A DNA stretch of 64,000 nucleotides from Bactrocera neohumeralis (Eukaryota; Arthropoda; Insecta; Diptera; Tephritidae), in NCBI RefSeq assembly GCF_024586455.1, contig NC_065922.1, positions 22,564,089-22,628,088 on the forward strand. The letters run 5' to 3'. Shown here one piece after another: positions 46,109-59,240 of the stretch; the stretch's first letter is position 1; each line of letters opens with the position of its first letter. Under the pieces are notes generated by a model. It saw only the letters and a program-made list of their open reading frames with translations. It did no database searches and was not told the DNA's origin. Position numbers and translations under genes: made by a program.

Positions 46109-46530
46109 ATGAGACCAAAAATCAGTACACTACCTAACCATAAGACTGGAGCCCTGATTAAACTTCTAGGTGGAAATTCAGCATGCCGCAGGAAAGGCAG
46201 CTTAAGTCACTTCCCAACAAATGGCCAACATTGTGGGCCCAGCGAAGTAAAGAGAAAGCTCCCAATGTCGATGACAATCAGTGTCCTATTATACGGAGCT
46301 CAGATCTGGGCAGATGAGCTTAAAAAGGAAACCGGCGTAAGGTAAACTGTAAATTCGGAGAAATCGACTTTTACGCAACTCAGCTGTTATATGGTCACGG
46401 GTACTTCAAAAAAAACCTCCACAGAATGGGAAAAGGCGAAGAGACCTGAAGTAATGCAAATGTGGCTCCAAAGTGGGCGACCTTTCCTTAGAGGGGATTT
46501 TTAGTGACCTGCAAATGGCACATACCATTC
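46109..46530 (+). mobile_element. R1-like LINE fragment (3' part)
   Basis: Encodes GPSEVKRKLPMSMTISVLLY and GAQIWADELKKET, then after a frameshift TQLLYGHGYFKKNLHRMGKG. These match the region after the reverse transcriptase in R1/LOA-type non-LTR elements. It is 5'-truncated. A sister fragment is at 48.2 kb. Confidence 0.7.
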
Positions 46531-47695
46531 GTTGCTGTGACGACAGAACTGATGATGCGCTAAGTATTTTCTATCCCCCCACCCGCAAAAAACAAAATAT
46601 GATAAGAATATGAGAATTCCATGTATTAAATATAAATATTTTAAAATGTTGCATATGACACTTGCTATAATACATTTTTGGCAGTTTAATATGTATCAAA
46701 GTAGTTAAGTACTAATTTTAGCAATACAAAAGAGTGTGTACAATATATTAACCAAATACGCTAAATAATAAAACAAATTAACACTGAAGCGTCAGGCAAT
46801 AAAAAAAGGTGTGATATTTTTCTGTTGATAAACACAAATAAAAGATAAAAATAAAAAAAAAAACAAATAAGAGAACGCCGCAGTTGAGAGCACCAAACGC
46901 GACAAGCAAAAAAAATCACAAAACATATGTTGTATATCTACAAAAGAAAGGTTGTATTTTAGCGCCACTTAAACGTGTCGCAGCGCAAACAAAGCGTGGC
47001 GTGTGACCCACAGTGCTGCGGACGATGGTGCTGATTGGCGTATGAGCGATTTTGATTGACTACGCATGGTCACTACATAGTTGCACTACAAAACCATATA
47101 TGAATGTTTATTCTATATATAAGTATCGGCGCCCATTCATAGGTATATCCACATGTATTTGTAAGTTGCTTCCTGCATGCGATTTAATGGGGTGAAATAG
47201 ATTTTTCACATGACAGCCGGCGAGCGGGCATAACAACAAAAACGCAGCAAATCCGATGCTACAACAAATTACCAAAAACAAATAAATGAAATAATAAATT
47301 TGCAATTTAAACAAAAAGCGACAACAAAATATTAAATTGCCTTCGCTTGTGTATTGGTTAATTGCTTTTGTTTTTGTATTTTCTACTGGTTGTTGTTTGG
47401 CTTATTTGCACAGATTGAAATGTTTGTTATTCGATTAACTTTCTGTTTTGTTTTTGTTTATTATACTTGTATATTATTGATATCTTTTGACTCTCGTGAT
47501 AGCAATTTTGCTGAACTTTTTCATTGATATTTTTATTTTTTATTATAAAATATTTTTATATTTTTAGGTTACATTGTATTCAATTTGAGAAAATGGTTTA
47601 CATTAAAATTGTTGGATTATATTTTATATGCTGTACTTAATTTTGTTGTTTTCAGAGAGAGTGCAAATGATCTTCTTCTTTTCAGTCTGTTGTTA
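46531..47695. other. Unassigned non-coding stretch
   Basis: AT-rich; 46900-47050 is richer in G+C, but no exon can be supported. Confidence 0.4.
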
Positions 47696-47697
47696 TA

Positions 47698-48024
47698 AAC
47701 AAATCAAATCAAATCAAATCAAATCAAATCAAATCAAATCAAATCAAATCAAATCAAATCAAATCAAATCAAATCAAATCAAATCAAATCAAATCAAATC
47801 AAATCAAATCAAATCAAATCAAATCAAATCAAATCAAATCAAATCAAATCAAATCAAATCAAATCAAATCAAATCAAATCAAATCAAATCAAATCAAATC
47901 AAATCAAATCAAATCAAATCAAATCAAATCAAATCAAATCAAATCAAATCAAATCAAATCAAATCAAATCAAATCAAATCAAATCAAATCAAATCAAATC
48001 AAATCAAATCAAATCAAATCAAAT
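47698..48024. repeat. Perfect (AAATC)n pentanucleotide array, about 65 units
   Basis: Uninterrupted AAATC units from about 47700 to 48023 with no visible substitution. Five is not a multiple of three, so the array stays open in frame and mimics a protein repeat of Asn-Gln-Ile-Lys-Ser; it is not coding. Confidence 0.97.
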
Positions 48025-48056
48025 TGGTGAAATTGTTTACAAGACAAACAAGAAAA

Positions 48057-48150
48057 AACGCTAACTTCGATTGCATCGAAGCAATAATAATACCCTTCAC
48101 AAATAAAAATCGGTTAGTTGCTATGGCAGCTATATGCTATAAAGAAAGGC
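48057..48150 (+). repeat. Interspersed repeat B, 5' fragment next to the array
   Basis: CTAACTTCGATTGCATCGAA, AATACCCTTCAC and GCTATGGCAGCTATATGCTA match the first unit of repeat B. Confidence 0.65.
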
Positions 48151-48169
48151 TACTTAAACCCAGCCTCAA

Positions 48170-48640
48170 AGTAACTACCAACAGAGCTGAAGGAATCTAC
48201 CCTAGACAACATGGCTTTAGATCTGGCGGATCCACTCCAGGAGCATAAAAACGAATAAAATGCATCATTAAAAGTGTACAAGCCGCACCTCACTGCAGCC
48301 CTCAGAGTAGCATCAGCCTAACGAACAGAGTCAGGTGATGCAATATCGGTTATAAACGGTAATGCATCAATTGACCTTCTGGCATACGAAAGGAAAAAAC
48401 TGTGGGAGCTAAAGAAAACATTCGAAATAACAAGAGCGCAATAGAACAAATATAGTAAGATACAATAACAACATAGCACTTAAGATGGGAGAATGAGAGT
48501 TCGGCAGATGAACGGCCAGACTAATAAAAGGCCTAAACTTATGGACAGGCTGTGAATTCGGAAAATTGAACGTCAACCTCAAATAACGCAAATGCGGTTC
48601 CTTACAGGGGTAGTTTTTAATGACTTGCAAGTCGCACACG
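48170..48640 (+). mobile_element. R1-like LINE fragment with internal deletion
   Basis: Encodes AEGIYPRQHGFRSGGST from the reverse transcriptase. It then jumps to decayed later sequence in shifting frames: SAYRT-like, INGNASIDLLAYERKKLWEL, and a stretch equivalent to WENESSG.W..RLI. The end shares GTAGTTTTTAATGACTTGCA with the fragment at 46.5 kb. Confidence 0.65.
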
Positions 48641-48649
48641 ATTTGAACA

Positions 48650-50035
48650 ATTTCTACGAAAATTAAAGCATTGCTTTAATTCTTTTTTCGTATGATAGCA
48701 GTATGCTATAATAATCCGATATAGGTGATTTCGACAATTATGTAATTATTTTGTCAGTATTTAGTCTGGTTCCACTTTGCCAACCTTCTTCGACTGCTAA
48801 GGATTTGATAATCAGCTCGATCGTGCTGATCATTTCGCTATTGACAATCCATCTATCTTGGTTAGCTTAATATGGTACAAACAACCATCGATAGAACAAA
48901 AGGTAAATTATGACAAATACTAGATTATTTTGTTATTATTTATTTAATGAAATCCGATTCGAATTTGTATGAAATGGCAAACTGCAAATTTTCGAGTCTC
49001 GATTTCAGCACCAACTAACTGATAAGAATTGTGCTGATTTTCTAATTGACAGCTAGTCACTGATTTGATTTAATAAAATATATATTTGACCCAATTGAAG
49101 AAGCAAATTAATGATTTTAGAATAATAAGCGAAAAAAATTAAACAAAAATAAAAAAAAAATAAAATAAAAAATAAATTAAAAAAAAAATAAATAAAAAAA
49201 GCTAACCGATATTTCTGAGCTAACAGGAAATGCTATTATTAATATGATTATGTATTCCCATCTTATTCATAAATTCATTAATCAACTAGCTACCACACAA
49301 CTAGTGCAAATCTAGTTACTATCAAACTAGTATCAATAAAAGCGATTTTATTAAGTATATACATATGTATTGGAAAACATTAAGCATGCATTGCTAGTTT
49401 ACTCGCTTTAGATAATGGCGCGCAGAAAATATTATTATTTTTTTGGTGTTTACTTTTGGCGTTGGTGTCAACCAGCACGCGTTGGCGGTCGAATGTGGTA
49501 CAACAATGTAAAAAAGCGAGACAATTTTCAACAGAGAAAAACACAAATCAAAAATAGCGCTTTTCACAGCAGCAGTGTGACTAAAAAAATCGAAATAAAT
49601 ATAAATGTAAAACAACAACAACAAAAGTATACAAAAGGCGCCAACAGAAATTGCACGAGTTGTAGATATTTTTTTAAAAATAGCACTGCAACGATCGCAA
49701 CTATGCACAGCGACTACGCGGAATCGGTGTTTATTTTTATTGCTATTACATTTTATTTATTTGTTTTTTTTTTTATTTCTATTTCTTATAAATTTTATTA
49801 ATTTTTTTTTTGTTTCTATTTCTGTTTGTTTATTTTTAATTTTTGTGTGCAACCAAGTTTTTATGAACTTTATATTAAATCTTGTTTATTACCTATCAAA
49901 GTTTTAACACATTCACACTGCGCTGGTCACTTACATATATATTTATTATATTATTTTTTGCGCTGATATTCTTGTTTATATTAATTTATTTTATATACTA
50001 TATATATTTGTAATTTTTAATTTTTAATTTATTAG
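48650..50035. other. Unassigned AT-rich stretch
   Basis: Very AT-rich, with poly(A)/poly(T) tracts at 49130-49200 and 49740-49830. No gene is seen. Confidence 0.45.
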
Positions 50036-50260
50036 TGCCATAAAAACGAACTCGCAGACGAAAAATTAAAATTTTAAAATTTCGACCGTATGAACACCAC
50101 GTGCGCGTTGAAAATTCGTGCATAAACTGAATTGGACAGACGAAGTGCTCAGCGGCGCGTCCACAAATTCGCTGCGCAGTGATTGAATATTGTTTGCGAG
50201 CGAGATCCTCTTTACTGCTGATAACAGCAGTCAGCGGACAGTGGATGACTGAGCAAAAAC
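50036..50260. promoter_or_regulatory. G+C-richer island, possible promoter or first-exon region
   Basis: Flanked on both sides by very AT-rich DNA. It contains CACGTG, GCGCAGTG and, on the minus strand, an arthropod initiator-like TCAGTT. It lies upstream, in the minus sense, of the orphan exon at 43.8 kb, so it could be the distal promoter of that transcript. Composition and position are the only evidence. Confidence 0.2.
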
Positions 50261-50499
50261 AAAAAAAAAAATTCAAAAACAAAAACAAAAAATTGTAATA
50301 AGACATAAAAAGAAAAACAGAGCACTAAACTGCTGTAGTGGACACTTTGATTGAGTTTGTGTGATAGAGTTGCCATCTTCTTTAAAGATTTTGCTAACTT
50401 AAAGGTGCAGAAAAATTTAAATTTATTGCAATTATTTTTTTTTTTAATTTGATAAAAAATGTATAAATATAAAAACGAAAACCAAAAATATATTAAAAA

Positions 50500-52283
50500 T
50501 TTATTTACTGGCATTAGGGTGAGCCCAAAATTTGCCTGACGAATTCGAATTCGAATTTAAAAAAACTGTTTAGAGGGGAAAGACTATACTTGCAGAAAAC
50601 AATTTTAGGTGTTGAAAGGTGCCAATATAAATATGTAAAAAAAATTAATTTCAATAAAAAATACCTTAAATGTTTAACGCTTTAAGAAAGAATTTTTACA
50701 TTGTGAGTTGAAAAAAAAAATTTTAGTTCAAAATTTTTTTGTTCCCAAAACTTTTTTAGTTAAAAAATTTTTAGTTTAACATTTATTTAGTTAAAATTAT
50801 TTTTTACTTCGTAAATATTTTAAAGTTAAGACATTTTTAATGAAATTATGATATTTTAATACATTTTTTAACTTCAAACTTCATCAACGTCTTTTGAAAT
50901 TAATTCTTAAAATTTTTCCTATTAAGGATATTTTTCTCTGTATATATGTTAATTTTAACTCATGAACTCGTTTTTTTACTTTTTGACTCACCCTATTGTT
51001 TATAGATCCAAAGCTAAGTCTATATTATACAAAACTATCAAATTTCTTTGATAATAAAAAGTAATATGCAAAATATAGTAAATATTTGCACTATAATTTT
51101 CAATGCTATTGCACACCTGGTAACACTAATCTATTGTTAGCGATAAGCGAGAGCGCCATAACGCTATCAACTCTCAGCGCAATCGAATAGGCGTCATATG
51201 TTTTTGTGCTCAGCTGATACTGTGTAATGGTCTATGTTGGACAGATATACTCGTATGCACTGCTGATGCATTCCCAAAACAACTTAGAATATTTTCACCA
51301 ACTACTCTAATTCAAAGGGCGTTTATATTACACTGACTTATTTATAAAGCATAAAACATAATTATTGGGTATTCTAACAAATCAAATCAATACACATATA
51401 AAATACATGCATTTGGAAGATTTATGGAAAATTTTTCTCACAATGAGTTGTTGTAAAACGAAATAAAATATGAAATTTTGAAAAAAATTGTTTCTAGCGT
51501 AACTGTGGACAAAACTAGGAACTTCTAAATGACTCCGATTATCAGAATAGAGCAGAGTTAGTGTCCCACGAGGGATATATTTTTTCCAAATTGGTATATA
51601 GTGGTTGCAGTTTGAAAATGTTTTGCTAAGAAATGTTTTAAATTTATTTTTGAATATAATTGTTAAAATTACACCAAAAACTATCACTACTTTTAAAGAA
51701 AACTAGTGTTTTGTTCTCAATGCATGTGAAATGCCATTGCAACTCAGTTACCTCTCGACCAAGTTGAACCAATTTTGATTTATGTTTGCCTCTACAATGA
51801 AGATGAATTATATTCTGGGTCTGAAAATACGATAGTAGTACAAGTATACTTAGAACCTAGCAGAAGCCTTTTCCGTTCCTTCACATTTCTTCTAACCAAG
51901 TGAACTTATTTATTAAGTTCTCATTTCATTCTAGAGAGTATTACTACAAAAACTCGGATTTGCAGTGAGAGATATCCATGAGTGAAAATGGGCCTACGAA
52001 TAATAGAAAAGACGAATTAGATCAAAGAAGTGTATCCCATCTAGATGAGTGCTAGGACTGCTTTTTGAAGCGAAACATTTTCCAATTTGTTATGTTGCCT
52101 CTCAAGGGAGCTGGTATATAATTGTCTATCCGTATCGAAGCTGGCTCGATAGGCGAAAAATTAAGAACTGATTTATTAGCTGTTTCTCAGGCCACTTTAC
52201 AAAGGTTATCCAAAAGCGATTGAGAGTTCACTGAAACCGACTAATTGAAGGCGTAAGCGGAAATTGTATTCCACGAAATACTT
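50500..52283. other. Unassigned non-coding stretch
   Basis: AT-rich. A 48-base block at 51730-51777 (AACTCAGTTACCTCTCGACC) recurs in direct orientation at 54007-54054. Confidence 0.45.
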
Positions 52284-52990
52284 GAGGGGTTACATATTTT
52301 TACGGGTTTCAACTCGATTTTTTTATTATTTCATTGAATTCTAAAACACCTTAAAAAAATTATCCTAAATTTTCAAGTAGATCCGGGTAATATTTTCGGA
52401 GATAAGGCCTTGAGAACTTGTGCGCTCGTGGCTAGCTAGGCTAAGTGCGCTGTCTTTAAACGCGTTTTTCTCGAAACTGTGTTTTTGAAGTCGGTTTGCG
52501 TGATTTCTCGAGAGCTATTTAACCGATCTTGATGAAATTTTACACAGGTATTTGACATACAATTCTTAAAGACTTAGACGAAGGTTTTTTTCGATTAGAA
52601 CTATTTAAAAAAAAAATGTGGCGAAATTTTCACTGAAATTTTAATTTTTTTTTGTAAAAATATCTGCCAAAAATCCAATTTTCAGTTTTTTTCTTCGTCC
52701 AAGTTCTAAGTTAAGGTTTTAACTAAACACGTATTTTTTCATTTTAGATGATCCTGTAAGGAGTTATCCTGCCATTGCAGGCACATCTCTTTTCCGAGGG
52801 GTCACCGGTAATGGCGTCGCAGCTGCCGAATTTAAAATATTTTTTCCAAAATGTTTAGAATTTCTTTGATAATTGTTATGTATGTATGTAACAATAAAAA
52901 TTAGAATAAAATATTTCATTTTTTATATGAGAAAAAAATGTTGAAAAAGGGCTGTTTTTTACCCGAGTAAACCCATGTAACTCCTAAACT
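52284..52990. mobile_element. Non-autonomous element C, about 700 bp
   Basis: The left end GAGGGGTTACATATTTTTAC and the reverse complement of the right end (AGGAGTTACATGGGTTTAC) are imperfect inverted repeats. A partial inverted copy lies at 54602-54960. No ORF. Confidence 0.5.
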
Positions 52991-54601
52991 GCTTATAACA
53001 CCGGATTTTAGCTTCCTTTGGGGACTAAGACTAACGCGATAATTACACTTAAAGCAAAAATGGGAAAAAGTAACTCGGGAAACAAAAAAAGACTTCCTAA
53101 AAAGTAATCACTTGAGCTTGGACCCATATAATATGTATGTTTGTATGTATTTTGCAGCCTGTTGCGTAAAACTCCGAGGAAGTTATGCAAACACGAGCGT
53201 AAACTACAGCAAACACACACGTGTTGCCCACTTAGGGAAGGTAAGACCGCATTTCATATTAAATTACATTTGAAACAGTGACAGCGTGTGCTCAGCAGCG
53301 TGAGCGGCTAAAAATAGCACCGCGTTGCGCACATAAATTCATAAAAATCGAGTCGAGTATGAAAGAAATTAGAAATACATAAAATGTATGTATAAACTCA
53401 CGTTTGTTTGTGTGTATGTATGAGCATGTTGCAATCGTGCAGTAAACGTGCGCGCCGGCACACATGCACCTTCTGAACATGTGATGTTGCACACACATAT
53501 TTGAATATGAAACATAAGCATACATATATGTATATGACACCACAGCTGATTTTTACACTCACGTGCAATATGTCACAAGAGGAGTTTTACAATTTTTTAA
53601 TGGTGTGAAAATTGTTACTAAAGAAATACGATTCCTGGCACGAATTAAAAAAGTTACATGAGCAATATATTTCATAGGGTAAACTTATTAATTTTTACCC
53701 ATTATTAGTTAATTGTATAGATATATATATTGTATATGTGACAGAACTTGGTTCGTATAAGAGATTATAGTAGTACATTGGGGCATATGGAACTAATTTC
53801 AAAGTCGGGTGCGTAAAGTTCCTAAAATTTGTTTTCTGGAACAGAACAAAAAATTTTTTGAGACCATACCATTAAAATCGCTAATATGTGGAAATTTTTA
53901 ATACTACCAATATAAAGTATTTTTAATATTTTTCGCCTTTGCAACAAAAATTTGGTTACTAGTACATAAAGCAAACTAATGTTTCGGTGAAAAACTTTCA
54001 CCATAAATGCTATAGCAACTCAGCAACCTCTCGACCAAATTGAATTAATTATGATATATAACATTTTCACGACATTTTTATGATACAGTTCAAAATTGAG
54101 GCCGTTACAACTTATTTTCAATATAATTTTAAAATCAGATTCACTCCTTTTATCGAAAAAATTTTAATGTATGGCTACTCGCATCAAAAAAATTATCAGC
54201 ATCTGAGGGGCAAATGAAGAATTCCCGATACTTTCTTGACAGGGTGTATATTTCAAATTCATCATGTGCGGAATATCAGGAACTCTTTACCTATAACTGA
54301 CTTTATATAAAATTATCGGTTAGTCGGTTCGGAACTTTACTCAGTTGCATACAGTACATATGGAATAATTTAAGTTATCTTACTAAATTTAAGACAATAT
54401 ATTATTGAACCTTTTGGGAATAGTGAGTGAAATCAGATTCCGATTTTTATAAAAAAAAACTCTTTTGCTTCAAAATTAAGCGATAAATTCGCGTTAAAGG
54501 ACCTGTAAGGAGAGATTTGATAAATATCGGTTGTAAACTCCGAGACAGCTAAGCATGTTTTGGTTGAATTTTTAATATTTTGGTGTTATTGACTTTAACT
54601 T
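52991..54601. other. Unassigned non-coding stretch
   Basis: No exon is supported. At 54217-54250 AATTCCCGATACTTTCTTGA matches the terminal repeat of the mariner remnant at 40.9 kb, probably a solo end. Confidence 0.45.
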
Positions 54602-54960
54602 AAGGAGTTACATGGGTTTCCACGGCTACAAAACAATTATTTTCTCATATAAAAGCTAAATATTTTATTAGAACTTTTTATTATTGCAAACATACACGAT
54701 TAGCAAAGAACTTCATGAAATTTTGGTAAAAAATTTTTAAACTCGGCCATTGTGACGCCACTTCCGGTGACCCCTTGGCAGTATAACTCCTTACAGGGTC
54801 ATCTAAAGTGAAAAAATACGTGTTTTAGTTAAAACCTTAACATAGAACTTGTGCGAACGAAAAAAAACTGAAAATTGGATTTTTGGCCATCGAAAAAAAA
54901 AATTCTATGTCCAAGTTGTTTCTCAGATACAATTCTCAAAGACTTGTGTAAATAAAAAAA
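54602..54960. mobile_element. Element C, truncated inverted copy
   Basis: Starts AAGGAGTTACATGGGTTTCC. It shares with element C, in reverse orientation, AAGGAGTTAT.CTGCCA, GGGGTCACCGG, AAGGTTTTAACTAAA and CCAAAAATCCAATTTTCAGT. The other end is missing. Confidence 0.6.
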
Positions 54961-57030
54961 AAACTAACTTAATACATTACAAGAGCTTAGATAGGACGGA
55001 TATTCAATTTTTATTTATAAAGTATAAATTTCCAATGACATAACTGGTATTAGTTAGGCAGCGTATATGATAATATGACGATACAAATGGATTCGCTTTT
55101 ATCAGATCCTCTTCTGTGACTGGAACTCTGGGACTCCCCTCAGGGCTTTGAAATTGACTCATAGTCTTGGCTCCCTCATTACGGTTTGCGGCTATTATAG
55201 GTTCTTACTCCTCAGTTTAAAAATATAGTTTTATAACAGCTAACTCAAGTATCTTAGAGCATGTGTGCTAAATTTCTTAAAAAGTAGCATAACTTGACCA
55301 CAGCTTGATAAACTGTGTACCGAATGAATATATTATCAACCCTACGGTTGAGATAAAACACAGTTAAGTGAAGGTAATCTCTTTAGAATTACTGCTTTAA
55401 TACTAAACATGGATAAATTGGAGACACCTCTAGTCTATTACTAAATATTGTTTGAAGCAAACTTGAACTCAATAATGACACTCTCAATTTTTATGTTTGC
55501 CAAACTCTTTCAATCCGCTCCGATAAGTTAATATTGAGTCGCGCCTGCACTGAAAGTTACCTTACTTGTAAAACTCAATTTTTTGTATTAAGTTACTATT
55601 ATTTTGCTTATTCAGTCTCAATAACAGTTTGTTGACAGTTAAAAAATTGCTTACAATGCAAAGTAAATATGTATGTATGTATGTGTAGTATGTGTAATTA
55701 CTCAAAACAAGAGGCGTTCATTCATAATATGGCGATATGAAATCATACGCATGTACAAGTATGTACACGTGTACAGTTATGTACTATATATTTATTGTTG
55801 TGTTGTAAACTCAATTAGTTTGATAAGTTATCACAGTCAACTAAAAAGTCGCCCAGATTGGATTTTCTCTTTTATCTATGTCATAAAAATTTGCCATGCA
55901 TTATTATATAATATTCAGGTAAATATTAAGGGTATATAAAAAAGAAAAAGGAAAATGCAAGTTGAAATATATGAAGTGACGTCATTGCTAATTATGTACA
56001 AGACAACTGGTAACCACGGAGGTTGATTTTTATTTTTTACTATCACAAAAGGTGTACGTTTGCCAAACATTGGAGAGTGATGAATCGAACAAACAACCCA
56101 TATAAATCAAAGCGAGAAATAATATAAGGCGGTGACAACATTTTAGTGAAAAAATTATAATATTTAGCAAAAAAGTTTCAGTTATTCTAAAACAGTTCTG
56201 CTGCTTCTTTACTTAGTCGCCACCTTATTGGAAACCCCTTTATATTGTCTAGAAATGCATTTTTGAAGTGTCAATTTCTCACAGCGACGCAGTTGAAGTT
56301 TTGGCGTGTGCTCACAAACTTTCCATAAAATTCTGCCACAAACTTTATTTAGCTGATAATACAAGTATATGCTCGTACTAATATTACCTCAGTACTTATC
56401 GAGACACTAATAATGATAATAATGAGACAAAATGCGTTTTAGAGTAAAGTATGTAAACAAGTACGTACTTATTTCTGTAATTACAATTACTTCATTATTT
56501 ACTCGCTGATGTTTGAATGCAGTAAAGCGAAATTTCGCCTTTGAGCAAATTATTTGCTCTGGCACTATCAGTTGCCTATTTTTAAACGCGATTATTTCAG
56601 AAATAAATACTCAATAAATATAGAAAATTGTCTCAAACTGAAGCTGCATTCCATCGATTTGCATTGCTTACATACCCGATGGATTGCGATTGAATAGCTT
56701 GTCGGCGTCTAGTCTCAATCGCTTATCGCTGCCAAAGTTGAAGTCGCGCTCAGCGCACGAGCGTTAATGCAAATAAACAACGAGCTTGTAAATATTGGAT
56801 TAGCCACTGAATGAAGATAGTAAGAAGGCAGCGCAGTTGTACATTGAACTGTGGCAAAAGTGATAAGACGCTAAGCCGCGCTGTGTAGCGGGCATCTTTA
56901 TACTACTGTGATCAAATTAAAATTTGAATTTTTAATTTATACTTCACCTGCTACTTTTCGAATCGGTAATTTTTTTTTCTGTAAGTTAGTAGTACTGTTA
57001 GTGACATCTACGCTACATTTCATTCATTAG
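54961..57030. other. Unassigned non-coding stretch
   Basis: AT-rich. The patch 56640-56900 is more balanced in composition, with no splice-framed exon that I can defend. Confidence 0.4.
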
Positions 57031-57079
57031 TATTTGAGATACGCGTCGTTTTGTGAGGCTCTGAAAGTGAATTCTTCGA

Positions 57080-57425
57080 TTTTTACTATGTCTGAATTTA
57101 TTGAACGAAAAAGTGCGATAATGCACCATCTCATACTCATACTCATCATTTCGCCACATTTTCAATTAATATCATGCCACAACCACCGCGTTCGCCTGAT
57201 TTACCTTCTTCTGGCTATTCAGCAAATCCACATGACCACTTCGAGGACACCGTTTTAACTCAATTGAGGATATAAAAGCTGAATCGAAGAAGGCTCTGAT
57301 GGCCATCACGACGGAGGATTTTTCCAAGTACTATGATGACTGGAAAATTCATTGGCATAGGTGTATTGCAGCGGCAGGGAATTACTTTGAAGGAGATGAA
57401 ATGGACAAAATTCACCTTTCAATTT
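57080..57425 (+). mobile_element. Mariner remnant, C-terminal part
   Basis: QPPRSPDLPSSGY (third catalytic region, Asp kept), then in another frame GHRF-like sequence, and IKAESKKALMAITTEDFSKY, DDWKIHWHRCIAAAGNYFEG. The N-terminal two thirds are missing. Confidence 0.75.
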
Positions 57426-57779
57426 GATCACACTAGTGCAAAAAAACTGTAATCATCTAGCGCAAGAAAAACCCATCTAGTCAGTCGACTATCTTTCTTC
57501 CTACTTTTATCGTTTTTACATGTTTATGTCTTATGATAAGTTAGTTGTCAGATTTCAGTCAGAAATATACCAGTTTCATATTAATTCAGTTAAATTGAGG
57601 ACTCTAATACATAATATCAGAAGAAAATTTTAATTTGGATCCTTTTTGCGTCTTCCATGCCTTCCTATCTTATATGCGAATTCATATGAATTTGACAAAC
57701 CTTTAAAGAATCTGAGTTTTACGAACATGATTGTAAAACAAATAAATAAATAGAAATGAGTTTTGAAGAGAAAGACTAC

Positions 57780-58625
57780 AGTTGAAAAACTTGGCTTGAC
57801 GATAAGATCAAAAATAACTATAAAGATTGATATGATTTATCGATGAGCAGAAGACGGAGAACGCAGACCCCAAAAGAGATTTTAACCAACAAAATAATTT
57901 TGGATGACCGTAAAGTGGCACTCTAAAGATATCAACTGAACGGAGACATCATGTCATTCACGAAGATTTGGACATGAAAGAGCTCTGTGCAAAGTGGGTG
58001 CCACGTGAGCTCACTCCCGATCAAAAATAACATTATTTTCAAGAATAATCGATATGTGATAATGGATGAAACGTGGTTCCATGATATCACTCCGAAGTCA
58101 AAAGGCCGAGTGGACTGCACCCGATTTACCCGCTCCAAACCTTGGAAAACCCAACAGTCGACTGGCAAGGTTAAGGCGTCTGTGTTTTGGAATGCGCATG
58201 GAATACTTTTTATTGACTATCTTGAAAAATGAAGGACCATCAACAGAAACTATTACATAGCATTAATGGACCGCTTGAAGGACGAAATCGTTGATAAATG
58301 GCCGCATTTAAAGAAAAATTGGGTGCTGTTTTACTCAAGACAGTGCACTGTGTCACAACTCAGTGCAAACGGTAGCAAAAAGCAATGAAATGGGCTTCGA
58401 ATTGCTTTCGCATGCCTCGCATTCACCAGATCTGGTACTCAGGGACTATTTTCTGTTCTCACACCTAAAAGAATACTCGCTGGGAAGAAGTTTTCATCGA
58501 ATGAAGAGTGATCGCCCAAACTGAGGTCTATTTTGAAGTAACGGTTGGAGTTGGAAGGAACCTGTAATCAATTTATCACCCTTGAAAGAAACTATGTTGA
58601 AAAAAAAAACGAATTTTGCCAAAAA
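57780..58625 (+). mobile_element. Mariner, near full-length but frameshifted
   Basis: Same lineage as the copy at 14.3 kb. Helix-turn-helix region ILDDRKVAL and KISTERRHHVIHEDLDMKEL with CAKWVPREL. First site MDETWFHDITPKSKG with its Asp, then KTQQSTGKVKASVFWNAHGI and FIDYLEK. Second site TQDSALCHNS and third site HSPDLVLRDYFLFSHL both keep Asp but lie in other frames. The 3' end is LERNYVE. Several frameshifts and stops make it inactive. Confidence 0.85.
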
Positions 58626-58629
58626 GTGT

Positions 58630-59240
58630 GGCCCGTCGAAGAGTTTGACTCCATTATCCACAAACGATGATTTGGTAATTTTTGCGGTATGTTTCGGATC
58701 GCTATCCTGCATGAAAATATCTCCATGTCCATGTTCGAGTCCGAATATATCCTGACATGGAAGATATGAGTCCTCCAAAATACCAATATAATCTGTTATA
58801 CGCATTATACCATCGATCCGTCGTAGTACATTCAGCTAATTTCTGTGAAAACAACTCCAAGTCATCAGTAATCCACCCCCAAATTTCATCTTTTAGTATA
58901 TGCTGGGATCCTGTACACCACCAACCTGTTAGCCAACTCATGTACTTGCGTGCCCACATGATGCTATTCAATTAGTTTTGGTTTCATCGGAAAAAATAAC
59001 TCTTATCCAATAATCCGTAGTGAATTATTCATATTTTTGGCGAACTCTAAGCTCTAATAACTTAGGAACGGGGTTTTTACCACCGCTCTAGTCTTGAGCC
59101 CGTTTTTTCAGGCATCTTTATACAATGCTGATACTGACATTGACTCTAAAGAGCTCTCTGATGACTTTATTACTTTCCGCAGCAGTTTTTGTTACTCCTC
59201 AAATGAAGACAACCATAATATAGATAGCCTTTGTGGCAGT
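58630..59240 (-). mobile_element. Tc1-like transposon remnant
   Basis: On the minus strand: LEFAKNMNNS, FFPMKPKLI (the FSDETK region, decayed), DGSM, RITDYIGILEDSYLP and DIFMQDSDPKHTAKITKSSF (QDNDPKHT motif with second catalytic Asp), ending NGVKLFDGPHF. It is cut off before the SPDLNPIE region and joins the mariner copy end to end. Confidence 0.75.

Noticed and set aside
47698..48024. Regular repeats as a CRISPR array
   Set aside because: Units are five bases with no spacers, and the DNA is from an animal nucleus.
47628..48248. 206-codon plus-strand frame with a pentapeptide repeat
   Set aside because: It is a by-product of the uninterrupted AAATC array, which is open in every phase of that frame; the ends run into a repeat B piece and a LINE fragment.
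49415..49801. 128-codon plus-strand frame and overlapping minus frame
   Set aside because: Low-complexity Lys/Asn/Phe composition in poly(A)/poly(T) DNA; no conserved pattern.
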